64,000 nucleotides of DNA from Ampullaceana balthica (Eukaryota; Mollusca; Gastropoda; Lymnaeidae), in assembly GCA_944989445.1 (NCBI GenBank), contig CALYLW010000069.1:62001-126000 (forward strand), written 5' to 3'. Below, piece after piece: positions 11,893 through 24,600 of this stretch (the stretch's first letter is position 1; the number at the start of each line of letters is the position of its first letter). The translations under genes were made by a program, and so were the position numbers. A model generated the notes under the pieces. That model had not been told where the DNA came from, did no database searches, and was given only the letters and a program-made list of their open reading frames with translations.

Positions 11893-12555
11893 CTACAAAA
11901 TATTTTATATGACTTACACTATGAGTTGGTTTTCCATAATACAAACCAAGCATTAAATTTTTTTTTCTGTAAGCACTTGAAAGCTGTGCTGTTTAACATC
12001 ATCACTCCTTTTTCTAATCAGGTATCTATTGTCTCTTTGTTTCTGTTAACTTGAGCAGATTGTCAGGTGATGCATTTTGTATGGTTTGGGAAACGCAAGG
12101 GCTATGAACATGTTATAATTTCCTCCTTCAACAAATAACACTCCTATTTGTAACAACTTTCTCTACATTGTAATAATGAGCAATAAAATTAAAAAATGCA
12201 AACATTAAAATAATTTTTTTTAAACACAGCACTTTAAGGATAATTAGTTAATTAACTGAGAAAAAATAATGTAAATTAAATCAGGCGTTTGTTTTTTGAG
12301 GTTTCTCAGTAATTAGTTTTGTCAACTTGATCTCTAGTAAATAGAATTTCTATGTCAATGAAATATCCATGATTCATGTAAGCATAAAAAAAGATTGTCT
12401 TCTCTTAATAATAAAATGGAAGTTTCAACCATTTTGCTTGAATTAATTGTAACCAATTTATTTCTGAAATAATATTTCATTAAATAATTTGTATTTAAAT
12501 GTATTTTAGAAGTGTGTACTCATTGAGAAATACAAAATTTTACATTTTTTAACAG

Positions 12556-12695
12556 CTTTACCATACAGAGATGTTACAGGTCTAGAAATGGAAGTAAAAG
12601 GAAAATGTTTACCATTAAATGTAGTTCTCCACCCATATGGCATCTTCATTCAATCAAGTTCTCTGATTGGTACAAGTGTGAAAAAGCTTTTTACT
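12556..12695 (+). CDS. Exon E0 of the ciliary ASH-domain gene
   Basis: Acceptor TTTTTTAACAG and donor ACT/GTAAGC frame 140 bases that read LPYRDVTGLEMEVKGK and end GTSVKKLFT. It enters with two bases of a split codon and ends in phase 0. That fits E1 exactly: KKLFT joins MANHSYSTIAFQW, the N-terminal strand of an ASH/MSP domain. It lies downstream of copy 1 and upstream of copy 2, so it is the natural predecessor of copy 2. Confidence 0.75.
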
Positions 12696-15600
12696 GTAAG
12701 CATTAAAAAACATTAAGAATTTCGGCATTATTTTTAACCTGCATTTTGTGCCATTGTATTTATTATTTTTTAACAGAATTTGTAAATTTTCATTGACCCT
12801 CACAATAATTATGTATATCTATATTTTTGGCACAACACTGCTAAAGCTTGTCAGACTGTCGAACTCTCTTTTTTGTGTGTACCCTTTTGGGTGTTACCCT
12901 TAAGGGACTTCCTTGCTGGTTTGTGATGAGTGAGAATTTTAGGTTTCTGTTACAATTTTAAATGACCTGTTGGAGAGGTTCTGAATTTTTTTTTACATCA
13001 AATAAAAGAAAATCATAAAAGAACATCACTAAGAAATAAATATTTGTAACCTTCAGCTTACAACTTAAAACCTCTTATCTTTCTGGAAAGATGCAATGAG
13101 GAAAGTTAACATACCAATAGCAGGTTTTTTAAAATTTATGATTTACTAGCAGACCCGTCGTGCGTTGCAACGATCTCAGTAAAAAGGAATACATATAGAT
13201 ACAAAAAGGAATTACATTAAGGGTCACCGGGCCTATCAGTTTAACATATGAAGTTAAAAATCTGTTCATTTCAATCAATTTCATAACAAATATATAAATA
13301 TATTTATCTATATTTATCAATATCGTGTAAAATTGAATGGGGAATACAATATTAAAAGTTAGTAAAAAACACATTTAGGGCCCCCAGTCCGGAGGAAATG
13401 GAAATTAGCAGTTCAGTGCCCTATAGTAATTTAATTTAGGCTCTTAAGTTTTTATATACAGAGTTTGGTCAAAATCCAGTTATTTTCTCATTATCTAACA
13501 CTTTATCTTATCTGTTTACAGACGCTCCTTCTATATAGAAGATTATTGCGTCCTACGCTTATCTATGGTTTGTGTTTAGTCTTGCATTTTTATTAGAGAT
13601 TTAAATGTTGATAATGTGTTGGTTTTCCTGGATTCTTCAGGCAACCCATTCCACGCCCGAATTCCGGACGGGAAGAAGGAAAACTTGTATGTGTTTGTTC
13701 TTGCATACGGAATAAGAAAGGTGTTTTTATTCTTATGTCTATCTGAGGGTTGTATTAAGTTATCTTTGTGTTGTATTTCTAAATTAGAATTAATTGCTTT
13801 ATGTATGATTACTACTTTGCTCTTGGTTCTTCTATCCTCTAGTGTTTCAAGGTTTAATGATTTAACTAATGGTGTTATTCTTGTCAGTTTCAAATATTCT
13901 CCAGTAATGAATCTGGCAGCTCTTTTTTGAATTTGTTCTAGTTTATCAATGTTTTCTTTGGTGGATGGGTCCCATACAGAAGATGCATATTCTAGTACAG
14001 GTCTCACCAAAGTGAGGTAGCATTTTAGTTTTATATCTCTATTACATTTGTTAAAGTTCCTTTTTATAAAGCCTAAGGTTTTGTTTGATTTTTTAATAAC
14101 TTCATTGACATGGGGATTCCATGATAGTTTCTCATTTATTAAGACTCCTAAGTATTTTGCATCTTTAGTTTGGGTCAGTTCTTTTCCATGAATGTAATAT
14201 TTTGAATTTATTTGTTTCTTTTTATTTGTTACCTTTAACAGTTGACACTTTTCTGGGTGGAAAGACATACTCCAGTTAGTTTCCCATTTTATCAATTCGT
14301 CTAAGTCTTTTTGTAAAATTTTGCTATCTTGTTCTGATTTAATTGTTCTATAGATTATACAATCATCAGCAAATAACCTAACTTTTGTACCTGTTGAGAT
14401 GTTGTTGGGTAAATCATTTATATAAATTAAAAAGAGTAAGGGACCTAGCACAGTTCCTTGTGGAACTCCTGAGTTAACCTTTATTGGTGCAGATTTAGAT
14501 CCATTAATTATTACAGTTTGCTCCCTGCCCAAAAGGAAGTCTTGGATCCAGTGATGTAAGGAACCTGAGATTCCAAAGTAGTTAAGTTTTTTAAGTAAAC
14601 TAAGGTGGTGAACTGTGTCAAATGCTTTTGAGAAGTCTAGTAATATTGTATCTATTTGATCATTTTTGTCCAAGCCTTTTGATAGTTCATCTATTAAACC
14701 TATTAATTGTGTTTCACATGATCTGTTTTTTCTAAAGCCGTGTTGATGTGGGCATAGGGCATTATATTTGTCAAGGTGGTTAACTATTCTACTATATATT
14801 ATGTGTTCTAGTAATTTACAGGTGATACTAGTAAGTGATACAGGCCTGTAATTACCAGGGTCTGATTTATCCCCTTTCTTAAAGAGTGGAGTTACGTTAG
14901 CTAATTTCCAATCTAATTTCTAATATTTATATAGCTAATATAATGAAAAAATACATTAAGGGGCCCCCGGGCCCATTTGGTTCAAGATGTACATTTTGAA
15001 AACCTGTTCATTTAAATTCAGTTTCCTCATGGATATATTTCTCAAGATCGTTAAAAACTGAGTGGGAAATAATAGCTTAAGAGTATTAAAAAAAAAGAAG
15101 ACATTTGGGGCCCCCGGCCCTGATCAATTGGACATTAGAAGTGCAGTGCCATTTGTTATTTTAATATGGGCTACCAAGTTTGGTTAAGATCCAATCATTT
15201 ACTCAGTAGCTAACGCATAAACTAGTTTTATATAGCTCAAATAAGCAAAAAACAACATTAAGGGCCCCAGGGCCCAATTAGTGCAAGATATCAAGTTCAA
15301 AACACCTATTTATTTCAATCAATTTTATAGTGGATATATTTATCTATATTTCTCAAGATCTTTAATAATTGAATTGGGAATAAAATCTTAAACGTTTATG
15401 AAAAAAGACATTTTGGGCCCCCAGCCCCGAATAAATGGACATTAGGAAATTAGTGCCCTATAGTATTTTAATATAGGCTATCAAGTTGTTATGTACCAAG
15501 TTTGGTCAAGATCCATTCATTTTCCAAGCAGCTAAGCCCTAAACTAATTTTTATATAGCTCATATTAGAAAAAATTCTCATTATGGGCCCCCGGCGCCCC

Positions 15601-18600
15601 ATGAGTGTTAAATTTTGAAAAAAAGTAGCCTATTTCCATCCCGGGAGCGTACTCAAAAGTCTCCAAAAGTTTCATGGCGATCGGATGAATGGTTTAGTCA
15701 GCTATAACAGACATGCATACATACATACATACATACATTGATTTTTATATATATAGACTAGCAGACCCGTCGTGCGTTGCAACGATCTCTTTAAAAATGA
15801 ATAAATTGAAAGAAACCAACGATTGGTATGTTTTAAAAGAATTATGCCATAAACCTTCGGGGAAGTGAGCAAAAAAAAAGTCCAAGTTTAATAGCAAACT
15901 GTTAAATAAATTAATAATTAAAAAGCTTACAAAAGGAAAAACGATATTAAGAGGCCCAGCCAAAAAATGAGTGATAATTTAATTTTTTATTGCCATTGTA
16001 CTCAAGCTAAATTTCTCAATATCGTGTAAAATTTGAATGGGGAATTAAATTGTTACCGTGCAGTAAAAATGACATTTGGGGCCCCCCAGCTCCGAGGGAA
16101 TGGACATTAGGAGTTCAGTGCCCTATAGTAATATATTATAGGTTCTTAACTTTTTATATACTAACTTTAGTCAACATCCATTTATTTTCTCATTATCTAA
16201 CGCTTAAACTAATTTTAATATAGCTAATATAGTGAATAAAACTACATAAAGGGGCCCCGGGCCTATTCGCTGCGAGATGTCAATTTCAAAAACCTTTACA
16301 TTTCAATTCAGTTTCATCATGGATATATTTATCAAGATCGTTAAAAAGTGAATGGCAAAAATATCTTAAACATATATGAAAAAAGACATTTGGGGCCCTC
16401 CGTCACCGAAGAAAATGTCATTAGAAGTTCAAAAACCTTGAGTATTTTAATATGGGCTACCAAGTTTTTTATACAAAATTTGGTTAAGATCCAATCATTT
16501 ACTCAGTAGCTAACGCATAAACTAATTTTTATATAGTTCGTATAAGCAAAAAAACGACAGTAAGGGCTAGAGGGCCCAGTTATTGCAATAAATAAAGTGC
16601 GAAACACATGTTCATTTGAATAAATTTCAAAATGCATAAATTTATTTATATTTCTCAATATTGGTAAAATTTGACAGTGCGATAAAATATTAAACATACA
16701 TTTTGGGCCCCCTGCCCCGAGGAAAAGAAAATTACGAGTTCAGTGCCCTATAGTAATAAAATATAGACCCTTGAATTTTTATATACTAAGATGGGTCAAG
16801 ACCCATTAACTTTTTCAGAATGTTACGCTAATACTAATTTTTATACAGCTAATATAATGAAAAAAACGAAAATTTAGGGGCCCCTGGGCCCATTCGGTGA
16901 AAGATTTCAATTTAAAAAATGCTGTTCATTTTAATTCAGTTTCCTCATAGATGTATTCCTTAAGATCGTGAAAAATTAAATGGGGAAAACTATCTCAAAC
17001 ATATACGAAGAAAAGACATTTGGGGCCCCAGGCCCCGAAGGAATGGAAATTTGAATTTCTGTGCCCTATAGTATTTTAATATTGGCTACCAAGTTTTTGT
17101 ATACAAATTTTGGTTAAGGTCCATTCGTTTACTCGGTAGCTAACGCATAAACTTATTTTTATATACCTCATATAAGCAAAAAACTACATTATGGGTCCCC
17201 AGGGCCTAATTATCGCATGAAATAAAGTGCGAAAGACATGTTAATTTGAATAAATTTCAAAATACATACATTTATTTATATGTCTCAATATTGAATGAAC
17301 GATAAAATATTGATCGATTACTAAAAATGAAATTTTGGGCCCCCTGCCCCAAGGGAATGAAAATTAGGAGTTCAGTGCCCTATAGTAATAAAATATAGAC
17401 CCTTAAGTTTTTATATATTAAGATGGGTCAAGATCCATTAATTTTCTCAGTATTTAACGCGAATACTAATTTTTATACAGCTAATATAAGGAAAAAAACG
17501 ACATTTAGGGGCCCCTTTAGTGAAAGGTGTCAATTTCAAAAACCTGTTCATTTAATTCAGTTTCCTCATAGATATATTCCTCAAGATCGTGAAAAATTGA
17601 ATGGGGAAAATATATCTTAAACATATACGAAGAAAAGACATTTGGGGCCCCCGGCACCGAATAAATTGACATTAGAAGTTCAGAAACCTTAATTATGTCA
17701 ATATGGGCTACTAAGTTTTTGTATGCAAATTTTGGTTAAGATCCATTCATTTACTCAGTAGCTAACGCAAAAACTAATTTTTATATAGCTCACATAAGCA
17801 AAAAACGACATTAAGGGCCCCAGGGTCCATTCAGTGCAAGATATAAAGTTCAAAACACCTGTTCATTTTAATCTGTATAATAATGGATACATGTGTCATT
17901 AGTTGTCAATATTGTTAATAATTGAATGGTGAATAAAATCTTAAACGTTTAAGAAAAAGAACTTTTGGGCCCCCAGCCCCGAAGGAATGACTATTAGGAG
18001 TTCAGTTCCCTTTAGTGTTTTAATATTGGCTATCAAATTTTTATATACAAAGTTTGGTTAAGATCCATCAATTTACACAGTAGCTAGGGCTGAAACTACA
18101 TTTTATATAGCTCATATAAGCAAAAAATGACATTATGGGCCCCCGGCGCCCCATGAGTGATAAATTTAGAAAAAAAGTTGCCAGTCTCCAAAAGTTTCAT
18201 GATGATCGGATGAATGGTTTAGTCAGCTATAAAGGACATGCACACAGACATACATTGATTTTTATATATATAGATTTGCAAAAACGACATTAAGGGCCCC
18301 CGGGCCCAATCGGTGCTAGAAATTAACTTTAAAATACCTGTTCATTTCAATTTGGATCATGATAGATATATTAGTCAATGCTTTTCAAGATCGTGTAAAT
18401 CATAACGGGAATAAAGTATTTAACGCTTACAAAAAAAAAGATTTTGGGCCCCCTGGCCCCAAAGGAACGTACATTAGGAGTTCAATTCCATATGGTACTT
18501 TAATATAGGCTATCAAGTTGTTATGTACCAAGTTTGGTAAAGATCCATTCATTTTCCAAGCAGCTAAGGCCTAAACTAATTTTTATATAGCTCATATTAG

Positions 18601-21600
18601 AAAAAATTCTCATTATGGGCCCCCGGCGCCCCATGAGTGTTAAATTTTGAAAAAAAGTAGCCTATTTCCATCCTGGGAGCGTACTCTAAAGTCTCCAAAA
18701 GTTTCATGGCGATCGGATGAATGGTTTAGTCAGCTATAACAGACATGCATACATACATACATACATTGATTTTTATATATATAGATAAGATTAGCAAAAG
18801 CAACATTAAGGGCACCCGGGTCCAATGGGTGCTAGAAATTAACTTTAAAATACCTGTTCATTTCAATTTGGATCATGATAGATATATTAGTCAATGCTTT
18901 TCAAGATCGTGTAAATCATAACGGGAATAAAGTATTTAACGCTTACAAAAAAAAAGATTTTGGGCCCCTGGCCCCAAAGGAACGTACATTAGGAGTTCAA
19001 TTCCATATGGTACTTTAATATAGGCTATCAAGTTGTTATGTACCAAGTTTGGTCAAGATCCATTCATTTTCCAAGCAGCTAAGCCCTAAACTAATTTTTA
19101 TATAGCTCATATAAGAAAAAATTCTCATTATGGGCCCCCGGCGCCCCATGAGTGTTAAATTTTGAAAAAAAGTAGCCTATTTCCATCCCGTGAGCGTACT
19201 CAAAAGTCTCCAAAAGTTTCATGGCGATCGGATGAATGGTTTAGTCAGCTATAACAGACATGCATACATACATACATTGATTTTTATATATATAGAAGAT
19301 TAATTGGGGGAACACATGCACATTGCTCCTAAAATTCTGTCCATTATAAATTTACAAATGCAATTCAAATATTACTTCCAGAACTTTTAAAGAACAAGCA
19401 CCAATCACATCAAATTTGATCTTCTAAATGTTATTTTTTTAAAATAAATTTGGTAGTGCATAATGGGAAAGCAGATGCACAATGAATGCTGGGCTTAGAA
19501 CATCCTGTATGGATTATATTGTAAGAAAGTTGATATGAATTTAACTGCATAATTTCCAGCATACATCTAAAATTGAGGTATGAAAGCATATGCTTGCATT
19601 AGAGCAGGGGCAGTTTAAGATTGCACGGGGCCCCTGGCTGCAATTCCACCTGGGGCCCGGTCCAGCCACCTTTATTGTACAATATAATAAGTTTCGGGCC
19701 CTTATATCATTGGGGGCCCCTGGCTGTAACCCAATCAGCACCCCCCTTAATCCGCCACTGCATTAGAGTATATACTTTTTGTTTTCCTCAGCTTTTTTGC
19801 ACACTCAGAAAACTGTATGTTATTTTCAGATGGCAAATCACAGTTACTCAACTATAGCTTTTCAATGGGAAACTTACACAAAAAGTTACATGATTGAAGT
19901 AGAACCTCCATTAGGAGAGCTCGGTAAGTCCAAATATTTAAGCATTCTATATTGGATGATAAATTCTAGTTTTATATCTTTGACAAATTTTATCAGATAA
20001 CAATTGATCAAAAATGTTTTTTCAGATTTTTATGAATTTCTGTATTTTCTACATAAAACACATCTTTTATTTGAAAACTTATATTTTATGTAGTTTTTTA
20101 TATGTGTTAGTGAAGAGTTGGCTTAATATTCTCCCATTAGATCCAGGTATGGCTATGGATTTGGAGATATGTATCACTGGAGTAGAACCTGGTCTTATCG
20201 ACCATACTCTCATGTGTCATGTTGTTCACATGGAAGAACCTTTACCACTCCGCATACAAGCAGAGTTCAAAGTGAGTGTTTGACATAAATGAAAATACTA
20301 AATTGTTGTAAAATGTAGGCCTAGTAAACGATTAAAGGGTCAACTACCCTAATTTTCATTTTCTAAAGCATTAACATTTTCATGTTTACTGTTTTTTATT
20401 TGGTATATATGGACTTAGATACACTAAATGGGGGTACAAATTTAATAGTTTCCAAAATATTTACCCTGACTGAGCAAAAATGGGAGTCGATGTTGAAAAA
20501 TCATGGTGAAATAGGAATCATTTTATATAAAAGTCACAGGAGATACTGGTCTGACCTTTTGTTTTCAACTTGCTATAAGTATATCAAACTTAATAACAAG
20601 GAGATTTTAGGTAATTAAAAAGAAAGGAGCTTTTTTTTTCAAGTAATTTTTGATAATTTTTTCCTCTTGGCTGCTTATTTTTTCTATTGGCATATAAACC
20701 AAAATACAACCATAGGCCGACTTGTCTACTTATGAATTATCTTTTTTTTTAGGGTCCAGAAATAAAAATCCTTCAACCTGCAGTTAATTTTGGCTTGGTT
20801 CGTGTGGGTCAGTCAGAGTCCAGAGAAATCACCATCCTCAACACTTCGGCTATGAATATCAAGTTTTTTATATTTGAGTCCAAAGACAATGAAATAGAAA
20901 ATGATGATAAAAAAGTGGTAAGCAAATTTATCAATTTTCTTATTGTGATAAAAATAACATATTTTTCAACATAAAGTGCCAGTCTTATAACTTTTTTAGT
21001 CAGGCAACATGTAGAAAAATTAAAGATTTATGTCACCATTTCATTAAGTTTATGATTATGGTTTCAGATTTCAAGTGATGTGAAATTTATGGAGCTGAGT
21101 GGAGAAATCCCACCTTTAGAAAGGAAAACAATCCAGTTGATCTTTTCACCAAAGACAGCTCAAAATTTGAAGAGCTTTTGCAAAGTTCAATGTGATCAAG
21201 GCGAAACATGGTAAAAAAATTAATGTGCTTTTTCTTCCTTCAATTTTTCAAAATTATGCTTCTAATACAAATTGAAACATAAAAAATAGTTTTTAAAAAT
21301 CACAATATTGCAGGTTTTAAGGGTCTTTCAGCAGTTATTGTACTTTTAAAACATAATAAATAGAAATGCATAAAATAAGCATTCAATTTTTTGCATTTCT
21401 GTTTATTATGCGATGGACACAATGAATTATTTCGTTGTCAAACATTCAATTGTATTACAACAGCTGAAAAATTCATGGTGTCCACCGCACACCCCATACG
21501 TTTCATCTGAATATTTTATTTAAATGAAGTATAGAATCTCCCAACAGTCCAACTCTCTGCTGATCCCCAGTTTTGTTGCCTTGTATGGAGAGGCCCAGAA

Positions 21601-24600
21601 TCCCATTGTGTGCTTTCTGGAGTGTGATCAAGTTCTTCCAGAGGTTTTCTTAGATGTTCCTAAAGTTTTTAATGTTGTGCTTCACAATCAGACTTTACTT
21701 CCTACAGTCTACAAGTGGGGACAGGTTTGTTGTGATCTGACTTAACATAATTTTTTATGTAGTTCCAATTTATTTGCCAGTTAACTCTTGAGTTTCACTA
21801 TGCCAATTATACAAGGGTTGCTTGAAATTTCATTGTATGAAATTCATTCCCTCTATGAACTCACTTTTTGAAAAAAAAATAAATAAAACATTCAAGATTA
21901 ACAAGTCCTATCCAAATTTTGTTTGTTTGTTATCAATATCTTTTATAAATTTCTTTTAAAAATGATGATGCAGACCATCTTTGCCTCATATGTGCTACTA
22001 GTTTCCCATAAACATTCACAACATAAACCAAATGTTAGTTAAGACATAAACATTCACAACATAAACCAAATGTTAGTTAAGACATAAACATTCACAACAT
22101 AAACCAAATGTTAGTTAAGACATAAACATTCACAACATAAACCAAATGTTAGTTAAGACATAAACATTCACAACATAAACCAAATGTTAGTTAACACGTA
22201 AGAAGGAGATAAAATTATCTTTTTTTAAAAATGGGTCATTTTTTGTAACACGGAAAGATGAATTAAGATTTTCTCTTATTCTCCTTACTAAGGTGGAGGG
22301 CCTACAAAAGAACTTGTGTGAAGTTGAAGTGGAGGAAAGAGAAGGGAAGATACTCAGTTGGGAGCAAAAATCTATTACTATAAAATTCACACCTTTCAGT
22401 GCTGTAAGTTTATAGTGTCTTTAATTAAGTCAGAAGCTTATGATAATGTGAAGTTTACTTTAATGATAAACAAATACAGACATATCTTGAATTAAGTTGA
22501 TTAAAAATCATATTTTAATATACATTAAAGAAAGCAACTTGTAATGTCCAATTATTATATAAAGTGAACAATGTTCCCTCTAAGCTGCGCACCTGCATGG
22601 CCATGCAGATATCTGATGGCTACTGAGCAGACGTTTTGAATTACCACACAGCAAATTTGGTAAAACTTTGCACACACATTTTTTACTGTGCACACGGACC
22701 AACAAACATTAGAGTGTACATTGATAGTGAAGTCTTCTGACTGAGTTTCATACATCTAATATCTACTCCAACTTTTGTCATCGAACCCAATCATCTAACA
22801 TTTACAGATTCAGTTCAATGAAATTCAAGTGCCCTGTTCTATTGAAGGACAACAAGAGCCGCTATACATCAACATCAGGTGTGATGTCAAAACATTACAG
22901 GTGACATACAAGACATCATCAGACAGAAGCCAAGTCAGGTATGGTACTAATCACAATCCCTTTTTTCTCTAGGTAATAGTCAATCAAATTAACATTTCCA
23001 CATGAATAGATTCCCAATATCTGACCCAAATTAGATTATTAAAAAAACCTCAATTTTTTTACAGAAATTTGAATACTTATTTACTAAATATGTGGTATAA
23101 TAGGCTATAGTTAGTTCTGGAGTGTCAAAGAAGTTTCCAGTGGCATATCAAAGTGTATTGGAGGATGGGGGAAGGGAGGAGGTCTCATTGAGATCGTTAT
23201 AAATGAAAGGTCATCATTATTTTGAAGGACAAACAACCAACCAATTGTGCTAAATTGCACATCTTGTCAAGTAACTTTAGGAGGTGAAAATTTCTCATAT
23301 TGCCTCAACCATTGTTTCTGCTTTTCAATAATATTACATTGAGCTTGAGTAAACAGTAGTTAAGTTAATTTATAGATTTATTTTCATTGACATTTTTATG
23401 ATATGGAACTGTGCTTCATTAAATGATCCCATATGTAAGTCTTAGTTTTAAGGTCAAATTAATGGAACAATATTGTGCAATAAGATTAGTAAATTTATTG
23501 TTACTGCCAATAATTTTCTATATAAAAGGAGCAACTGTAATAGATAAGATAAAAAAAAACAACTTTTTACAGGGTGTCATTTGAGTGGCCAAAACTTACA
23601 GCTGAATTAAATGATACCTGAAATATTTTTAAAAAAAATTAACGAAAATCCTTAAAATTTAAATTCTGTTTGTTGAAAGTATTATTTACCCTTATTGAAA
23701 TCTTTTTACAAAATCCAGCAATGAAATGTTGCTGAAGTTTGGAGACAGCGTAAGACTAGGTGAGTGTGTGACCAGGTACATTCACATCTACAACCAGACG
23801 GCCATCAGAGCCTCCTACAAGGTGGAAGCTGATTACCTTGTGGCGACTTTACCTGCACCGCCAGACATGAATGAAAACTACACAGCTCAAAGGTACTCTA
23901 AAATGGAACACGTGGGTGTTGGTTGAAATAGATTGAACAGTTATGTAAGACTCTGGGGTATTGGAGCTTTTTTATCCTCTATATATGACAAATCTTTAAT
24001 CAGCTTTAAGTTAAAAACATCTTGTGCAACCTGCTGAGATTTAGTATCTGACACCTTAGATTAAAACCCCCATCCCAGGTGAGAAAAATCAATTTTGTGG
24101 TTGCTCTTTTTTAATGAATGATTTGTTTTTGTGATGCTCTGAATGTCACCATTGTTATCATCAAACATCAAGAAGCTGGCTTTTAAAGTGTCTTATACCA
24201 GTATTAAAGAACAATAATATTTACAATTTTTCCATTGAAAAAAAAATCCTTTTCTTTGTTTAGCAATAGAAGAAATTTGCTGACAAGAACCCCGAACATT
24301 GCTGATCCTTTGAGCAAAGCTCCTCAGAAATTAAAAGCAGGTAAGGAATAATCTTTAAGGAATACATTTTCACCAGGCTGCATCTAGATATCATGTCTTG
24401 CTATAAAAGTAAACATGCTCTACGAGTAAGAAAGGAAAATTAAATAGAAATCATCGTTGGTCATTGTTACATAAGGTTATTTTTAACTTTAACTTAACTA
24501 ATCATTTATGTGACTCGTCAAAGAGCAGCAAGTATTGAAATATGATTTGGAAAATCAGTAACTGGGTATACAAATACAAATATAGGAAACATGATTACAA

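Noticed and set aside
13616..13930. 104-codon + strand frame
   Set aside because: It is the antisense shadow of the LINE reverse transcriptase.
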